DNA of 64,000 nt. Origin: Duncaniella muricolitica (GTDB lineage: Bacteria; Bacteroidota; Bacteroidia; Bacteroidales; Muribaculaceae). Position numbers and translations under genes: made by a program. Position 1 is the stretch's first letter; each line of letters begins with the position of its first letter. The notes below the pieces were generated by a model. The model did not search any database. It saw only the letters and a list, made by a program, of their open reading frames with translations, and was not told where the DNA came from. Location of the stretch: NCBI GenBank assembly GCA_025808375.1, contig CP061009.1, forward strand, positions 3,348,001-3,412,000. Reading direction: 5' to 3'. Shown here piece by piece: positions 9,187 to 17,980 of the stretch.

Positions 9187-10188
9187 ATGCGGACAAGAGC
9201 ATCGTTTCTTTTCATTGTTTTGGCTGCCCTCACGCTCTTCCTGTTCATGCTGGATCTGTCTGTGGGGGCTGTCGCTGTGCCCTTGCGCGATGTGTGGGCT
9301 GCTCTCACCGGTGGCGACTGTCCCCGGACAACTGCTAAAATCATTCTCAACATTCGCCTCATAAAGGCGGTTGTCGCTCTGCTTGCCGGGGCTGCTCTGT
9401 CAGTGAGCGGACTTCAGATGCAGACTCTTTTCCGTAATCCGCTTGCAGGTCCATACGTCCTTGGCATAAGTTCAGGCGCAAGTCTCGGTGTGGCTCTTTT
9501 CATTCTAGGTGCGCCTCTATTCGGTCTTTCGGCTTCGTTCGCATCACTCGGCATTGCCGGAGCCGCATGGATCGGGGCTGCGGCTGTTCTCATCGTTATC
9601 GCTGCCGTTGGACACCGTATCAAGGATATTATGGTGATCCTCATTCTCGGCATGATGTTCTCGTCGGGAGTCGGTGCGATAGTACAGATTCTGCAGTATC
9701 TCAGCAAAGAAGAATCACTAAAGGCTTTTGTCATCTGGACTATGGGGTCGCTCGGTGATGTCACCATATCACAGCTTTATGTCCTTGTCCCGGCGGTGAT
9801 GATTGGACTGGCTGTGGCGGTTATAACCATCAAACCGCTCAACCTGCTCCTTTTTGGCGAGGAATATGCCGTCACTATGGGGCTGAATATCCGGAGTTCC
9901 CGTGGACTTCTGTTCCTGTCAACTACATTGCTTGCAGGAACGGTAACAGCCTTCTGTGGTCCTATCGGTTTTATCGGTCTTGCCATGCCACACGTCACGA
10001 GGATGCTCTTTGACAACAGTGACCATCGTATACTCATTCCCGGTACGGTTCTTACAGGCGCGTCCGTCCTGCTGCTCTGCGACCTCGTTTCCAAGTTATT
10101 CACACTGCCTGTCAATGCTATTACCGCACTGCTCGGTATCCCCGTGGTAGTATGGGTGGTGCTTCGCAACAAATCCGTTACCGCATGA
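9187..10188 (+). CDS. btuC: BtuC-type ABC transporter permease (FecCD family)
   Basis: A 333-residue polytopic membrane protein with the FecCD/BtuC signature segments: RLIKAVVALLAGAALSVSGLQMQTLFRNPLAGPYVLGISSGA near residues 57-98, then GPIGFIGLAMPHVTRMLF near 258. About ten membrane helices are expected. It forms the translocation pore of the corrinoid importer with the BtuD ATPase. Its stop overlaps the btuD start (ATGA), a sign of translational coupling. Length and motifs are complete, with no sign of damage. Confidence 0.85.
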   Translation: MRTRASFLFIVLAALTLFLFMLDLSVGAVAVPLRDVWAALTGGDCPRTTAKIILNIRLIKAVVALLAGAALSVSGLQMQTLFRNPLAGPYVLGISSGASLGVALFILGAPLFGLSASFASLGIAGAAWIGAAAVLIVIAAVGHRIKDIMVILILGMMFSSGVGAIVQILQYLSKEESLKAFVIWTMGSLGDVTISQLYVLVPAVMIGLAVAVITIKPLNLLLFGEEYAVTMGLNIRSSRGLLFLSTTLLAGTVTAFCGPIGFIGLAMPHVTRMLFDNSDHRILIPGTVLTGASVLLLCDLVSKLFTLPVNAITALLGIPVVVWVVLRNKSVTA

Positions 10189-10937
10189 TACATCTCAAGG
10201 ATTTCTCAATAGGCTTCGGCTCCCGTACCCTGCTCGACAAGGTGAATACGTCTTTCTGCAAAGGAGAACTTACTGCTCTTATCGGACGCAACGGTTCAGG
10301 CAAATCGACCCTTCTGAGAGCCATTGCCGGACTGAACAGACAATATTCCGGAGATATAATACTTGGCGGCAAGAATTTACGTTCACTCACTCCCGACAGA
10401 CTCGCCAGGTCTCTCGCGTTTGTCACCACTGAACGCACACGGATTCCCAATCTGCGCTGTGAGGACGTCGTAGCCATCGGTCGCGCCCCATACACCAACT
10501 GGATAGGCAGGATGCGGGAAATCGACAGACACATTGTATCGGATGCCATTCGCTCGGTAGGGATGGAGGGTTATGCCGGGCGTACAATGGATACCATGAG
10601 CGACGGAGAATGCCAGCGTATTATGATCGCACGGGCTTTGGCGCAGGACACACCGGTAATGCTACTTGACGAACCCACCTCCTTCCTCGATATGCCCAAT
10701 CGCTATGAACTCGTCTCGCTTCTCCGCACACTTGCACACAAAAAAGCTAAATGTGTCCTGTTCTCAACTCATGAACTGGATGTGGCACTTCGTATGTGTG
10801 ACAGTATCGCTCTGGTGGATAATGGTAAGCTTTATCATCTTCCGGTAACCGATATGGTGGAAAGCGGGCATATACAAAGATTATTCTCGTCTCCGGATAT
10901 TAGCTTTGAAGAATTGCTATGGCAGAACAGGAAATGA
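10185..10937 (+). CDS. btuD: BtuD-type ABC transporter ATPase
   Basis: A 250-residue ATPase. The frame is open upstream, but ATG 10185 overlaps the permease stop and begins directly at the first beta strand, so it is preferred. Walker A is GRNGSGKST (residues 34-42), the ABC signature is the variant MSDGECQ (138-144) in place of LSGGQ, and Walker B is VMLLDEPTSFLD, with a switch His in STHELD. It powers BtuC-mediated corrinoid import. Its last 19 bases overlap the next gene, which extends the operon. Confidence 0.85.
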   Translation: MIHLKDFSIGFGSRTLLDKVNTSFCKGELTALIGRNGSGKSTLLRAIAGLNRQYSGDIILGGKNLRSLTPDRLARSLAFVTTERTRIPNLRCEDVVAIGRAPYTNWIGRMREIDRHIVSDAIRSVGMEGYAGRTMDTMSDGECQRIMIARALAQDTPVMLLDEPTSFLDMPNRYELVSLLRTLAHKKAKCVLFSTHELDVALRMCDSIALVDNGKLYHLPVTDMVESGHIQRLFSSPDISFEELLWQNRK

Positions 10938-11509
10938 AATTTACATATCAGGTACAGGATTTCACAGTTACCGTCTCCACTGAGGAATACATCCGGAGAT
11001 TCAGTAATTCCGAGTGCTTCATAAAGTATTGCAAAGAATGCCGGAATTATGGTAAGGTGTGGGTCTGTCCTCCGTTTTCGCATGATACGATGGCGGAACT
11101 GCGTCAATACGCCAATCTGTTTTTAGTAGCCACCAAGATTATTCCCGATGAAAAGAAAATCCCTTTCTCGGAAGTAAACCGATTCTTTCGCCCGGAACGA
11201 CTACGTATCGAAAAGAAATTGCGGGATATGGAAATCACTTACAGAGGAAAGGCATTTGCTTACGCCGGAAGCTGCCTTTATTGTCCCGAAGGTACTTGTT
11301 CAAGGCTTGAGAATCAACCGTGCCGGCATCCTGAATTGGTGAGACCTTCTCTTGAATCATACGGCTTCGATCTCGGAAAGACTGCATCAGAGCTATTTGG
11401 CTTCCCATTGCTATGGAGCAATGACGGTTATCTACCCGAATATCTCACGCTGATCTGCGGTTTATTTCATAACGCTGAGAATATTTGTAAAAACAAATTA
11501 ACAATATAG
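10919..11509 (+). CDS. DUF2284 cysteine-rich metal-binding protein
   Basis: A 196-residue protein with many cysteines in two clusters: CFIKYCKECRNYGKVWVCPPF (residues 34-54) and CLYCPEGTCSRLENQPCRHP (about 117-136). This pattern fits DUF2284, a predicted metal- or Fe-S-binding family with no settled function. It overlaps btuD by 19 nt, so it is co-expressed with the corrinoid importer. A role in corrinoid or cobalt handling after uptake is a reasonable guess from position but is not shown by sequence. The start at ATG 10919 is supported by the overlap; a later ATG at MKFTYQ is possible. Confidence 0.75.
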   Translation: MAEQEMKFTYQVQDFTVTVSTEEYIRRFSNSECFIKYCKECRNYGKVWVCPPFSHDTMAELRQYANLFLVATKIIPDEKKIPFSEVNRFFRPERLRIEKKLRDMEITYRGKAFAYAGSCLYCPEGTCSRLENQPCRHPELVRPSLESYGFDLGKTASELFGFPLLWSNDGYLPEYLTLICGLFHNAENICKNKLTI

Positions 11510-11542
11510 CGGCAATTCAAAATGGGTAAAAATCGCTTTCAA

Positions 11543-12694
11543 TTATTTGAAAATCTCGTCCACACGATTTACAGCATCATCTTTCTTTTGGTCGATGATT
11601 TTTGCGTAGATTTGCGTTGTGGCTATATTCTTGTGTCCTAATAGCTTGCTTGTCGTGTAAAGGTCTACATCAAGTGTCAACATAAGGGTGGCGAATGTAT
11701 GTCTGCTCACGTGGAATGTGATTTCTTTCTTCACATTAGCGGCTTTCGCCCAGTTGCCGAGAATAATGCTGACACGGCTTGTCGTAGGCAGACTGAAAAC
11801 CTTGTCATCATCTGAAGCATCGCCACGCTCCGGCAGCCATTTCATAGCCTGTGACGAAAGGGGGAGATAAATCGGTGTGGCGGTTTTCTTCATCACAACC
11901 GACACGCGCCACTGGTCGCCGTCTTTATGGATCTGTCCCCATCGGAGTGCACGGATGTCGCTTGTACGGAGTCCGCAGTAACAGGAAAACAGAAATGCCT
12001 GTTTGACGGACTGACGTGTGGGGCACTCAGTGGCGATCAAGCGTTTCAGCTCGTCAATCTCCAGATAGTCGCGCTGACTCTCGACATGATACACGCGGTC
12101 GTTGGAGGAAAGTTTGTCAAAAGGGTTCTCCTTGATATAATCATGTCGCACAGCCCAGTTGAAAGTTGCGCTCAGAGCAGCGGAATATGACGCTATGCTG
12201 TTGGTGGAAAGCGGTCTTTTCATCCGAGACTTATAGTCATTCCGGAGATAGTTGATAAACTCGATGCAGTAGGTCTTATCAATCTGCTTTAAGGTCACGC
12301 CATCCCCACGGAACTGCGTCACTGCTTTCCTCAGGCTTGCCAGTCCCGACGGACCCATACTCTTGCCGTTGTCCTTAATCCATTGCTCATACATATTGAT
12401 AAGGTCAATCAGTTTCAACCGTGAGTGAAGCATTGAGTTTGTAACGCCTTTCTCATTGTTGGTTAGCTGTATGATGCGGTCAGCCTTCACCTTGTTGGCA
12501 AGTGCGAGATTATGCTCGTTCAATGCCCGGCTTGCAGGATCAAGTTCAGGCACGATGTAGAGTTTTAGAAACTCGTATGTGCGTTTGCCGTCGCGGTATA
12601 TATCAAGATAGATTGACTTGTTGCCGTTCTTCAATTCCTTGAAGCGGATTCTTACAGGCTCCTTAGCCTTTACTGATTTCTTGGGTCGTGCCAT
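11543..12694 (-). CDS. Tyrosine recombinase (ICE integrase)
   Basis: A 383-residue integrase with an N-terminal arm-binding domain, a SAM-like core-binding domain (about 90-190) and a catalytic domain. Catalytic residues are in place: Arg243 (GLRTSD), His328 and Arg331 (HVSRH), His354 (GHKN) and Tyr363 (QIYAK). It is the outermost gene of the mobile region, converging on the B12 operon with a 33-nt gap, as expected for the end of an integrative conjugative element. It is intact and lies next to a decayed second integrase, a pairing common in Bacteroidales conjugative elements. Confidence 0.85.
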   Translation of the reverse strand: MARPKKSVKAKEPVRIRFKELKNGNKSIYLDIYRDGKRTYEFLKLYIVPELDPASRALNEHNLALANKVKADRIIQLTNNEKGVTNSMLHSRLKLIDLINMYEQWIKDNGKSMGPSGLASLRKAVTQFRGDGVTLKQIDKTYCIEFINYLRNDYKSRMKRPLSTNSIASYSAALSATFNWAVRHDYIKENPFDKLSSNDRVYHVESQRDYLEIDELKRLIATECPTRQSVKQAFLFSCYCGLRTSDIRALRWGQIHKDGDQWRVSVVMKKTATPIYLPLSSQAMKWLPERGDASDDDKVFSLPTTSRVSIILGNWAKAANVKKEITFHVSRHTFATLMLTLDVDLYTTSKLLGHKNIATTQIYAKIIDQKKDDAVNRVDEIFK

Positions 12695-12706
12695 AATAAG
12701 GGGGAT

Positions 12707-13177
12707 TTAATCAAGTTGCAGACATTTCAGTTTTTCATCCATTGATGCAGGTTGGTGGTCAACCATGACGAGATAGGATTTCGCCGTTTTTGACGAAATA
12801 CCCATAAGGGAACAGAAGGTGGCAACCTCAGCCCCGGTGGAAAGTATTAGGAACGCGAATGTGTTTCTCGCCAGAGAAAAATTCAAGCGTTTCTCAATCC
12901 CGGCTTTCCTCTGCCATAGTTTCAATATATTGTTTATTTCCGTATCTTTCGGCAATCCTTTGAAAATCAACCCCCGGTGGTTGGTAGTATCAGGTAGCCA
13001 TCGTAAAGCATTAGACGAAAGGGGAATGAATATCTTACGGGAGCTGCACCATACAGATAACTTTCCATCCGGGGAAGTCTTCAGGTCTTTCCATTTCAGA
13101 TTTACAATGTCGTATGCGATTAACCCTGTAAAAATGGAGAAAAGATAAGCCTGTTTGATCTGCGGACGCGATATGAG
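12707..13177 (-). pseudogene. Second tyrosine recombinase, truncated by IS21 and catalytically dead
   Basis: The last 157 codons of an integrase-like catalytic domain remain; the 5' part is cut by the IS21 end at 13178. The catalytic pattern is lost: GLR is GLIAYD, the HxxR box is SLARNTF (His absent), and GHxx is GISSK, although a Tyr (KSYLVM) remains. The residual frame runs back into the IS end, so a chimeric ORF starting MSYETVHF appears, but those first 21 residues come from the IS. It shares weak layout similarity (QAYLFS, IPLSSNALRWLP) with the intact neighbour and was probably its tandem partner. Decay may predate the insertion, since the active-site losses are substitutions. Confidence 0.75.
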
Positions 13178-13264
13178 TGTAAAATTTAATCGAGAAGTGC
13201 GCCAGATTCTAATTGAGAAATGCACCGTTTCATAGGACATGCAAATTTAAGAAATTAGATATAA

Positions 13265-14031
13265 TTATAGTTGATTTTGGAGTATTTTCTTCGTTTCTTT
13301 CATTCTGAATGATTCTCCGGTCATGTTTAAGAGCACGGCTTTGTGGGTCAGGCGGTCTACCATTGCTGTCACGAGGACTTTGTCGGCGATAATCTCGCTC
13401 CATCTGTTGAAGGCCAGGTTTGTAGTGATGATGACTGTTTTCTTTCCGGCTCTGAGAGACAGATGGTTGAAGAGCAATTCGCCGGCTTCTTTGTCACAGG
13501 AGACGTATCCGAACTCGTCGCATATCACAAGGTCGTAGTTGATGAACCTGTTTTCAAGAGAACGGAGTGCGCGTTCTTGCCGTGCCTCTTTGATTTGCGT
13601 TATAAGCCGTGGCACTGAGGTGAACATTACGGTCATGCCCTGAGTGCAGGCCTCGATACCCAGAGCAGTGGCAATGTGCGTTTTGCCTGTTCCGGGATTG
13701 CCGTACAGGACGAGGTTTCGTCCTTGCCGGACGAAGTCGAGCGACCGCAGCAGTGGCAGAGCGGTGCGTGCGTCATCGGGGAGTTCGTCGACAATGAGGT
13801 CGCCCAGATATTTGAGTTGCGGAAAGTCGGCACGCTTTATCAGAGTGCGGCGGCGGTTGTCGGCACGCATTTTTAAGCTGGTCCTGCATCATGACGGCCA
13901 TGAGGTGCTGCACGCTCCATGATTCGGCGGCGAAGCGGCTTATATACTGGTCAAGGGCATCGCGCCACAATGGGAGTTTAAGGCTCTGTGGCCGCTTTAC
14001 GTATTATTTTAATGTCTTTGTTTTCTTCCAT
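13265..14031 (-). pseudogene. istB: istB, IS21 helper ATPase (copy A), frame broken in the N-terminal part
   Basis: The largest open part (13265-13870, 201 residues) holds the AAA+ ATPase core with intact Walker A GNPGTGKT and Walker B VICDEFGY. The expected start is ATG 14031 (MEENKDIK), followed by the alpha domain RDALDQYISRFAAESWSVQHL. That N-terminal part is broken twice: an extra C makes GAGCCTTAA (stop), and an A5 run before ATG 13870 shifts the frame. IstB works with IstA in target selection during transposition. The shorter ATG 13870 product could still be made, but full-length protein is not encoded as written. Confidence 0.75.
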
Positions 14032-14038
14032 TTTCCAA

Positions 14039-15701
14039 TCAGTTGTTGATGTTGCCTGCGTGTGACTTTGGATGGCTGCACAGGACAGCGGTAAGCGAGT
14101 CGAGTGTAGTCACCGCGTGCTCTTCGATTGAGGTTTTCTGTTGGCGGGGATGGATGTCAAGAGAGGATACGGAAGCGATGGCATCCGCGTCATTTTCAGA
14201 CACATCTGTTTTCAGCATGGAGTCAAGTTCCACTTTGAGATGGTCTGCGGTCATGTGTCTGACACCTTTGAGGCGCAGGATGCGTGCAGCGGCTGTAATC
14301 CGGGACTGCATGATGCCGTGGTCGCGCGCATACATCATGAACCGGATAAACTCCCTCTGCCGACCGGGACAGAAGTGGATCCGGTAGAGCCTCGGCAAGT
14401 TCCGCCGGAACCTGACGCATGGCCGTAGAGTTGTCCAGAGCGCCCGGCTTGCGAAGAAAAGTGCCGAGGTAGTGCTCCAGTTGCATGCTCCAGCCGCCCT
14501 TGCCCTCCAGTCTTACATGGTCTGCAACCCTGCGTCCTTGATGATATATGGCTATATGACCGGAGTATACACGGGCCAGCACACTGCTTCCAACGAGTCC
14601 TTCGGGCACGGAATAATTGTTGTAGTCAACGTTTATCGTGCCGTAGCTGTCAGGGGTATGCTCCTCGGCCTCAAAGCAGCCCATCGGCTGCGGAGCCGGC
14701 TGTAGGCAGTACAAATCGGCGCGGATACGCTCCTGCTTCTGACTGTCGCTGATGCCGGTGATACCCGAAGTGGAGTTGATTTTATGTAGAATACGGTCAA
14801 GCCAGTTCTGAGCCGCATCAAGAGTCTCGAACGACTGGCGGGACACGAACGCCGCATGGCGCACGATTTCCACCGAGCGCTCCACCGAGCCCTTCTCCCA
14901 ACCCGAGCGCGCATTGCAGAACCGCTCCTCGAATTTATAATACAGAGAAAGACGCTGCATGGCCTTTGTGGGGTACTTGACAGCCGGACGTCCCTGACGA
15001 CCGGTGCGGATAGTGACGGCAACCTTCATGTTGTCGTACACCATGGTCTGAGGAACACCCTGTATCTCATCAAAGAAATTACGGTGGGCCTCCATCAGCG
15101 ACAGCGTGTCCTGACGACGGAACAGCCATGCGCTGCGCCGGTTGGAATGCAGCAGAGTGAACACGGCCATCTGCACCATCTGACGGCGGCCGCCTATGAC
15201 AAGAGGGATCTCTCCCCAGTCGAACTCGCACTCCTGCCCGGGATCATGCTCGCGCCTGACATAGACCTCCTTCTGCGGCTCGGTGCCCATGGTCGCACTG
15301 ATGCGTCTGACATGATTGCACACACTCGGATAACTGAGCGTAAAGCCCCGCTCCAGAAGCATCGTGTGGATGCTGCGACACGTCCACTGAAGCTTGCGCA
15401 TGCCTGTGACCCGACGCACACGATTGTCTTCAAGACACTTGCGGATAATCCCCTTGATTTCATCCGTCACCACCGGACATGTCCGCGCCGGTGTGTTGAA
15501 CTTAGGCTCCGAACCTAAAAGTGTTGCGAACGCCTTCATGTCGCAGACACCGTCGGCGTCCAGACACACACGCTCATACTCCCACACGATCCTGTCTACC
15601 GTGTGGCGGCTGATGTGCATCTCTCCCGCAATCTGGCGCTTCGACTGACCCTTGACATGATAACGTGTCAGGACCTCGTTTCTTTCTACCATAGTTTTCA
15701 T
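14039..15701 (-). pseudogene. istA: istA, IS21 transposase (copy A), frameshifted near the C-terminus
   Basis: Start at ATG 15701 (MKTMVERNEV). An N-terminal helix-turn-helix (GEMHISRHTVDRIVWEYE) is followed by an rve/DDE domain with Asp in CEFDWGEIPL, Asp in MVYDNMKV and Glu in EKGSVERSVE. The frame carries on to 14223 with a wrong C-terminus. The proper C-terminus (LPRLYRIHFCPGRQREFIRFMMYARDHG, ending GNINN at 14039) is one base out of frame from about 14400. Copy B has the same shift, so the shift predates duplication, or the protein is made by frameshifting. IstA cuts and joins the IS ends. Confidence 0.75.
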
Positions 15702-15820
15702 TTTGTGGGACCGAGTTGATATTACTATAATATAACTCAAAATCCCCGGTTAAAATTCTCCTTTGAACCGGCGCACTTCTCGGTTAGATTTCATGGCGCA
15801 CTTCTCGATTAAATTTTACA

Positions 15821-15928
15821 TACTAATGGCTCGTTTCTTTCCTCAAGACCTTTCATGAGGTCGTGGAGTCCCTTTAACTCCTTTTCTTCTCCTACAAACG
15901 TGTAGGATGTGGAACACCAATTTGGCAT
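15821..15928 (-). pseudogene. Api92-like small ICE protein, N-terminal 36 codons only
   Basis: ATG 15928 opens a frame reading MPNWCSTSYTFVGEEKEL and then a GLHDLMKGLEERNEP segment, cut by the IS21 end at 15820. The MPNWC start followed by a ferredoxin-like beta-alpha unit is typical of a small conserved protein (Api92-like family) carried by Bacteroidales conjugative elements and phages. The rest of the gene is missing, because the far side of the IS holds integrase sequence. Structured-RNA copy 1 lies directly upstream of its start. Confidence 0.65.
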
Positions 15929-15989
15929 GATAATGTAGTTTTAGAGTTCAACAATCGTGTTTCTTCCCTATCTTCGGTCCGCTATGCGA

Positions 15990-16160
15990 CCTTTGAGGGA
16001 ATTATTTCAGGGCAAATCCAAGTAAGCGAGTGATACAGCGGCAAGGCTGGCATGGAGAAAATACTCTTGCTCGCCAAGGAAGATTTTATCCACAGCCACC
16101 GTAGGCTCGGCCTTGAAAGATGCGGAGCGAAGCCTTACCTTCGCGCTGTAATAATCCCGA
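15990..16160 (-). ncRNA. Candidate structured RNA element, copy 1
   Basis: A long closing stem joins 15997-16013 with 16143-16158: three G-C pairs, a bulged A, six A/T-rich pairs, one mismatch, then C-G, A-T and G-C. Inside, GTAAG (near 16022) can pair with CTTAC (near 16134), and CTTG/CAAG forms a small hairpin at 16066-16078. A second copy at 16799-16972 keeps this architecture with compensatory changes. It lies just upstream of the truncated MPNWC gene, on whose strand it would be a leader RNA. Strand is inferred. No known RNA family was recognised. Confidence 0.5.
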
Positions 16161-16438
16161 TTGGCGCATACTATCGGCAAGATGCAGATTGGTATAAGAG
16201 GTAGGTTATTGCTATATAAAGGGGATCCAATCCGGATTTATAAGTGGGTACAACAGGAACCCCCATAATGATAATATCAGGAAGTCTGCTATATGCAGAC
16301 CTCCCGACATTTGGCTGTAGGTTTATAGTTCCCTTGCTGACAGGTGGAGTGAAGCAATCTTGAACGACATTGCCGAATAGAGATGTGTCACGTTGATTCC
16401 GTCCTTTAGGTCAATAGAGCCATTTCCGTCAATTAAAC
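16161..16438. other. Non-coding spacer with a shared TGGTATAAGAG motif
   Basis: No gene is supported here. The left part continues the repeated element: TGGTATAAGAG occurs at the end of both RNA-like copies (here near 16190-16203 and again near 17015-17028), so it may be part of the leader or its promoter. The remainder lies downstream of the 16439 gene and shows no clear feature. Confidence 0.4.
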
Positions 16439-16744
16439 CTATGGGTACAATTTGCGGAAAAGGGCGATGCCGTTCTCGTTTGAAAGGTCTATTGAGACAC
16501 TGCAGGAATAAGATTTGATGCTGAACTCACTTCCGTGGGTTTCCTCAATGGTCTCCCTCCATATACCCTTACAGTTGCCTATGCCTTTGACGTCCTCTAT
16601 GAGGTTGGCTTGTTCCCTTACAACATCAATTAACTCTTTGAGAGCTATTTCAGCATTTTCACGCGAAGTGTGAACCTCATGTACGATGTGGGCTTCTCCG
16701 TCCTCTGTATCGGGACAAAAGCCGCTGATTGAATAAATCTTCAT
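16439..16744 (-). CDS. Small hypothetical protein of the conjugative element
   Basis: A 101-residue acidic protein (MKIYSISGFCPDTEDGEAHIV) with a strand, a long helix (TSRENAEIALKELIDVVREQANLIEDV) and further strands, a small alpha/beta fold. I do not recognise a family. It starts about 55 nt downstream of structured-RNA copy 2 on the same strand, so it may be controlled by that leader. Composition and orientation match the neighbouring ICE genes. No signal peptide or membrane segment is visible. Confidence 0.6.
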   Translation of the reverse strand: MKIYSISGFCPDTEDGEAHIVHEVHTSRENAEIALKELIDVVREQANLIEDVKGIGNCKGIWRETIEETHGSEFSIKSYSCSVSIDLSNENGIALFRKLYP

Positions 16745-16798
16745 AGTCTATTATGTGTTGATGTTATCATTTTTCCCTAATATTCAGGCCGTTGTTGA

Positions 16799-16972
16799 CC
16801 TTTGAGGGAGTTATTACGGTGCAACACAAAGGTGAGAAGCGACAGCATGACAAGACTGGCTATGGATAAATACTCTTGTCCGGACAAGGAAGACTTTATC
16901 CACAGCCACCGCGAGGCTCGGCCTTGACAGACCCGGAGCTACACCCTAACTTCGCACCCGGAATAACCCCGT
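16799..16972 (-). ncRNA. Candidate structured RNA element, copy 2
   Basis: The closing stem pairs 16806-16823 with 16954-16969 in the same pattern as copy 1, including the bulged A and the internal mismatch. Relative to copy 1, two stem pairs change from A-T to G-C on both sides. The inner helix GTAAG/CTTAC is replaced by GGTG/CACC, and the small hairpin becomes CTTGT-CCGG-ACAAG. The loops between (TTTATCCACAGCCACCG, GAGGCTCGGCCTTGA) are conserved in sequence. It lies upstream of the minus-strand gene ending at 16439. Confidence 0.55.
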
Positions 16973-17060
16973 CAGGTCAGCCGATAAATCTAATATAAAA
17001 GTGGCAATCAATTTATGGTATAAGAGTATATAATAGGACAGGCAACAATATAAAAGAAAA

Positions 17061-17080
17061 CCGCATTAACAATAATGCGG
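17061..17080 (-). terminator. Terminator of the AbiE-type operon
   Basis: A perfect 8-bp stem (CCGCATTA/TAATGCGG) with a 4-nt loop is followed, on the minus strand, by TTTTCTTTT. It lies about 105 nt after the AbiEii stop codon. Confidence 0.65.
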
Positions 17081-17185
17081 CCTATTCATTAATTGATAAT
17101 ATGAAAATTCTAGACGAGATGACCTCAAAATAGCGAAGTAAAATACCTCAAAATAGCGGAACGATTCCACTATAAAGCTACATAA

Positions 17186-17980
17186 TTATTTGATAAGGCG
17201 GTCGATGAGCCTTGTTCTGACAAGGTCATAGGCACTTTCCGGATGAAAGCCGTCTCCGACTCGCAACAGCCCGGCTGTATCACCTAAAAATTCGTCATCC
17301 TTCATTTTTTCATCCATATTGATGATGAATTCTTTATAAGTGGGGATATGGTCAACAACAAAATCCATATATTTGAGATAGCACTCAATAACATTTGTCT
17401 CGTCAATCGGTGCGACAGTAAGAGCCTTGTAAAGATCAAAAAGGTCACGTCCTTTACGCCGTTGATACAAAGCCCGCATCTTGGTTCCGATCAGTTCATC
17501 CAATTGATATGTGAGTATGTCACATTTCCCATTGAACCACTTGTTGTCTACTTCAAACGGCACACGAACCATAGGCAATACGCTGAAATGCTCCATGCAG
17601 TTGATTTCAACTTTCAGATGTATAGGTTGCTTAGGTTCAACCTCTGATTCAAGACGGTATATCAGGGTATTGTTATGCTTTTTCTGCTTTATTTTCGGCT
17701 TTCCGAGAAAAGCAAGAACTTCCCACAAGCGGTCATACGTCTCTTTGATAGGTCCGGCATGAACTTGCACGAGGTCAATGTCCTCACTGTATCTGGGTTG
17801 CGGGCTGAGATACAGCTTATGGAGAGCCGTACCACCGCGAAACGCGAGATTTTCGGAAAGGTATGGATCCGTGTATATCGCCACCAATGCCCGGCAAATC
17901 AATAGATCCTGTTCAACTTGTTCAACGGCCGGCCAGGGAGCTTTCTCCTGCCATTCCTGTATTGCCACTTCGGGTATCAT
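17186..17980 (-). CDS. AbiEii-type nucleotidyltransferase toxin
   Basis: A 264-residue protein with the AbiEii/DUF1814 nucleotidyltransferase motifs: AFRGGTALHKLYLSPQPRYSEDIDL (GGT at 49-51, catalytic acidic pair in SEDID 65-69), a third acidic/basic region, and K-G-R-D-LFDLY near 200. Proteins of this family act as type IV toxins that modify nucleic-acid targets such as tRNA ends, and they can abort phage infection. The gene overlaps the upstream antitoxin gene by 4 nt (ATGA) and is followed by a terminator, giving a two-gene operon within the ICE. Size and motifs appear intact. Confidence 0.8.
   Translation of the reverse strand: MIPEVAIQEWQEKAPWPAVEQVEQDLLICRALVAIYTDPYLSENLAFRGGTALHKLYLSPQPRYSEDIDLVQVHAGPIKETYDRLWEVLAFLGKPKIKQKKHNNTLIYRLESEVEPKQPIHLKVEINCMEHFSVLPMVRVPFEVDNKWFNGKCDILTYQLDELIGTKMRALYQRRKGRDLFDLYKALTVAPIDETNVIECYLKYMDFVVDHIPTYKEFIINMDEKMKDDEFLGDTAGLLRVGDGFHPESAYDLVRTRLIDRLIK

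Larger units (their letters stand above)
13178..15820 (-). mobile_element. IS21-family element, copy A
   Basis: A 2643-bp element whose genes read leftward. Both ends carry TGTAAAATTTAATCGAGAAG (inverted), and at each end a second imperfect copy of the GAGAAGTGCGCC site follows, as usual for IS21 transposase binding sites. It encodes istA and istB. The flanks (ATATGAG left, TACTAAT right) show no target duplication, and the left flank lies in an integrase gene while the right flank lies in an unrelated gene. The copy therefore marks a deletion or rearrangement junction, not a simple insertion. Confidence 0.85.

Noticed and set aside
14856..15518. 220-aa ORF on the plus strand across istA
   Set aside because: Antisense shadow of the transposase gene; the same shadow appears in the inverted copy B.
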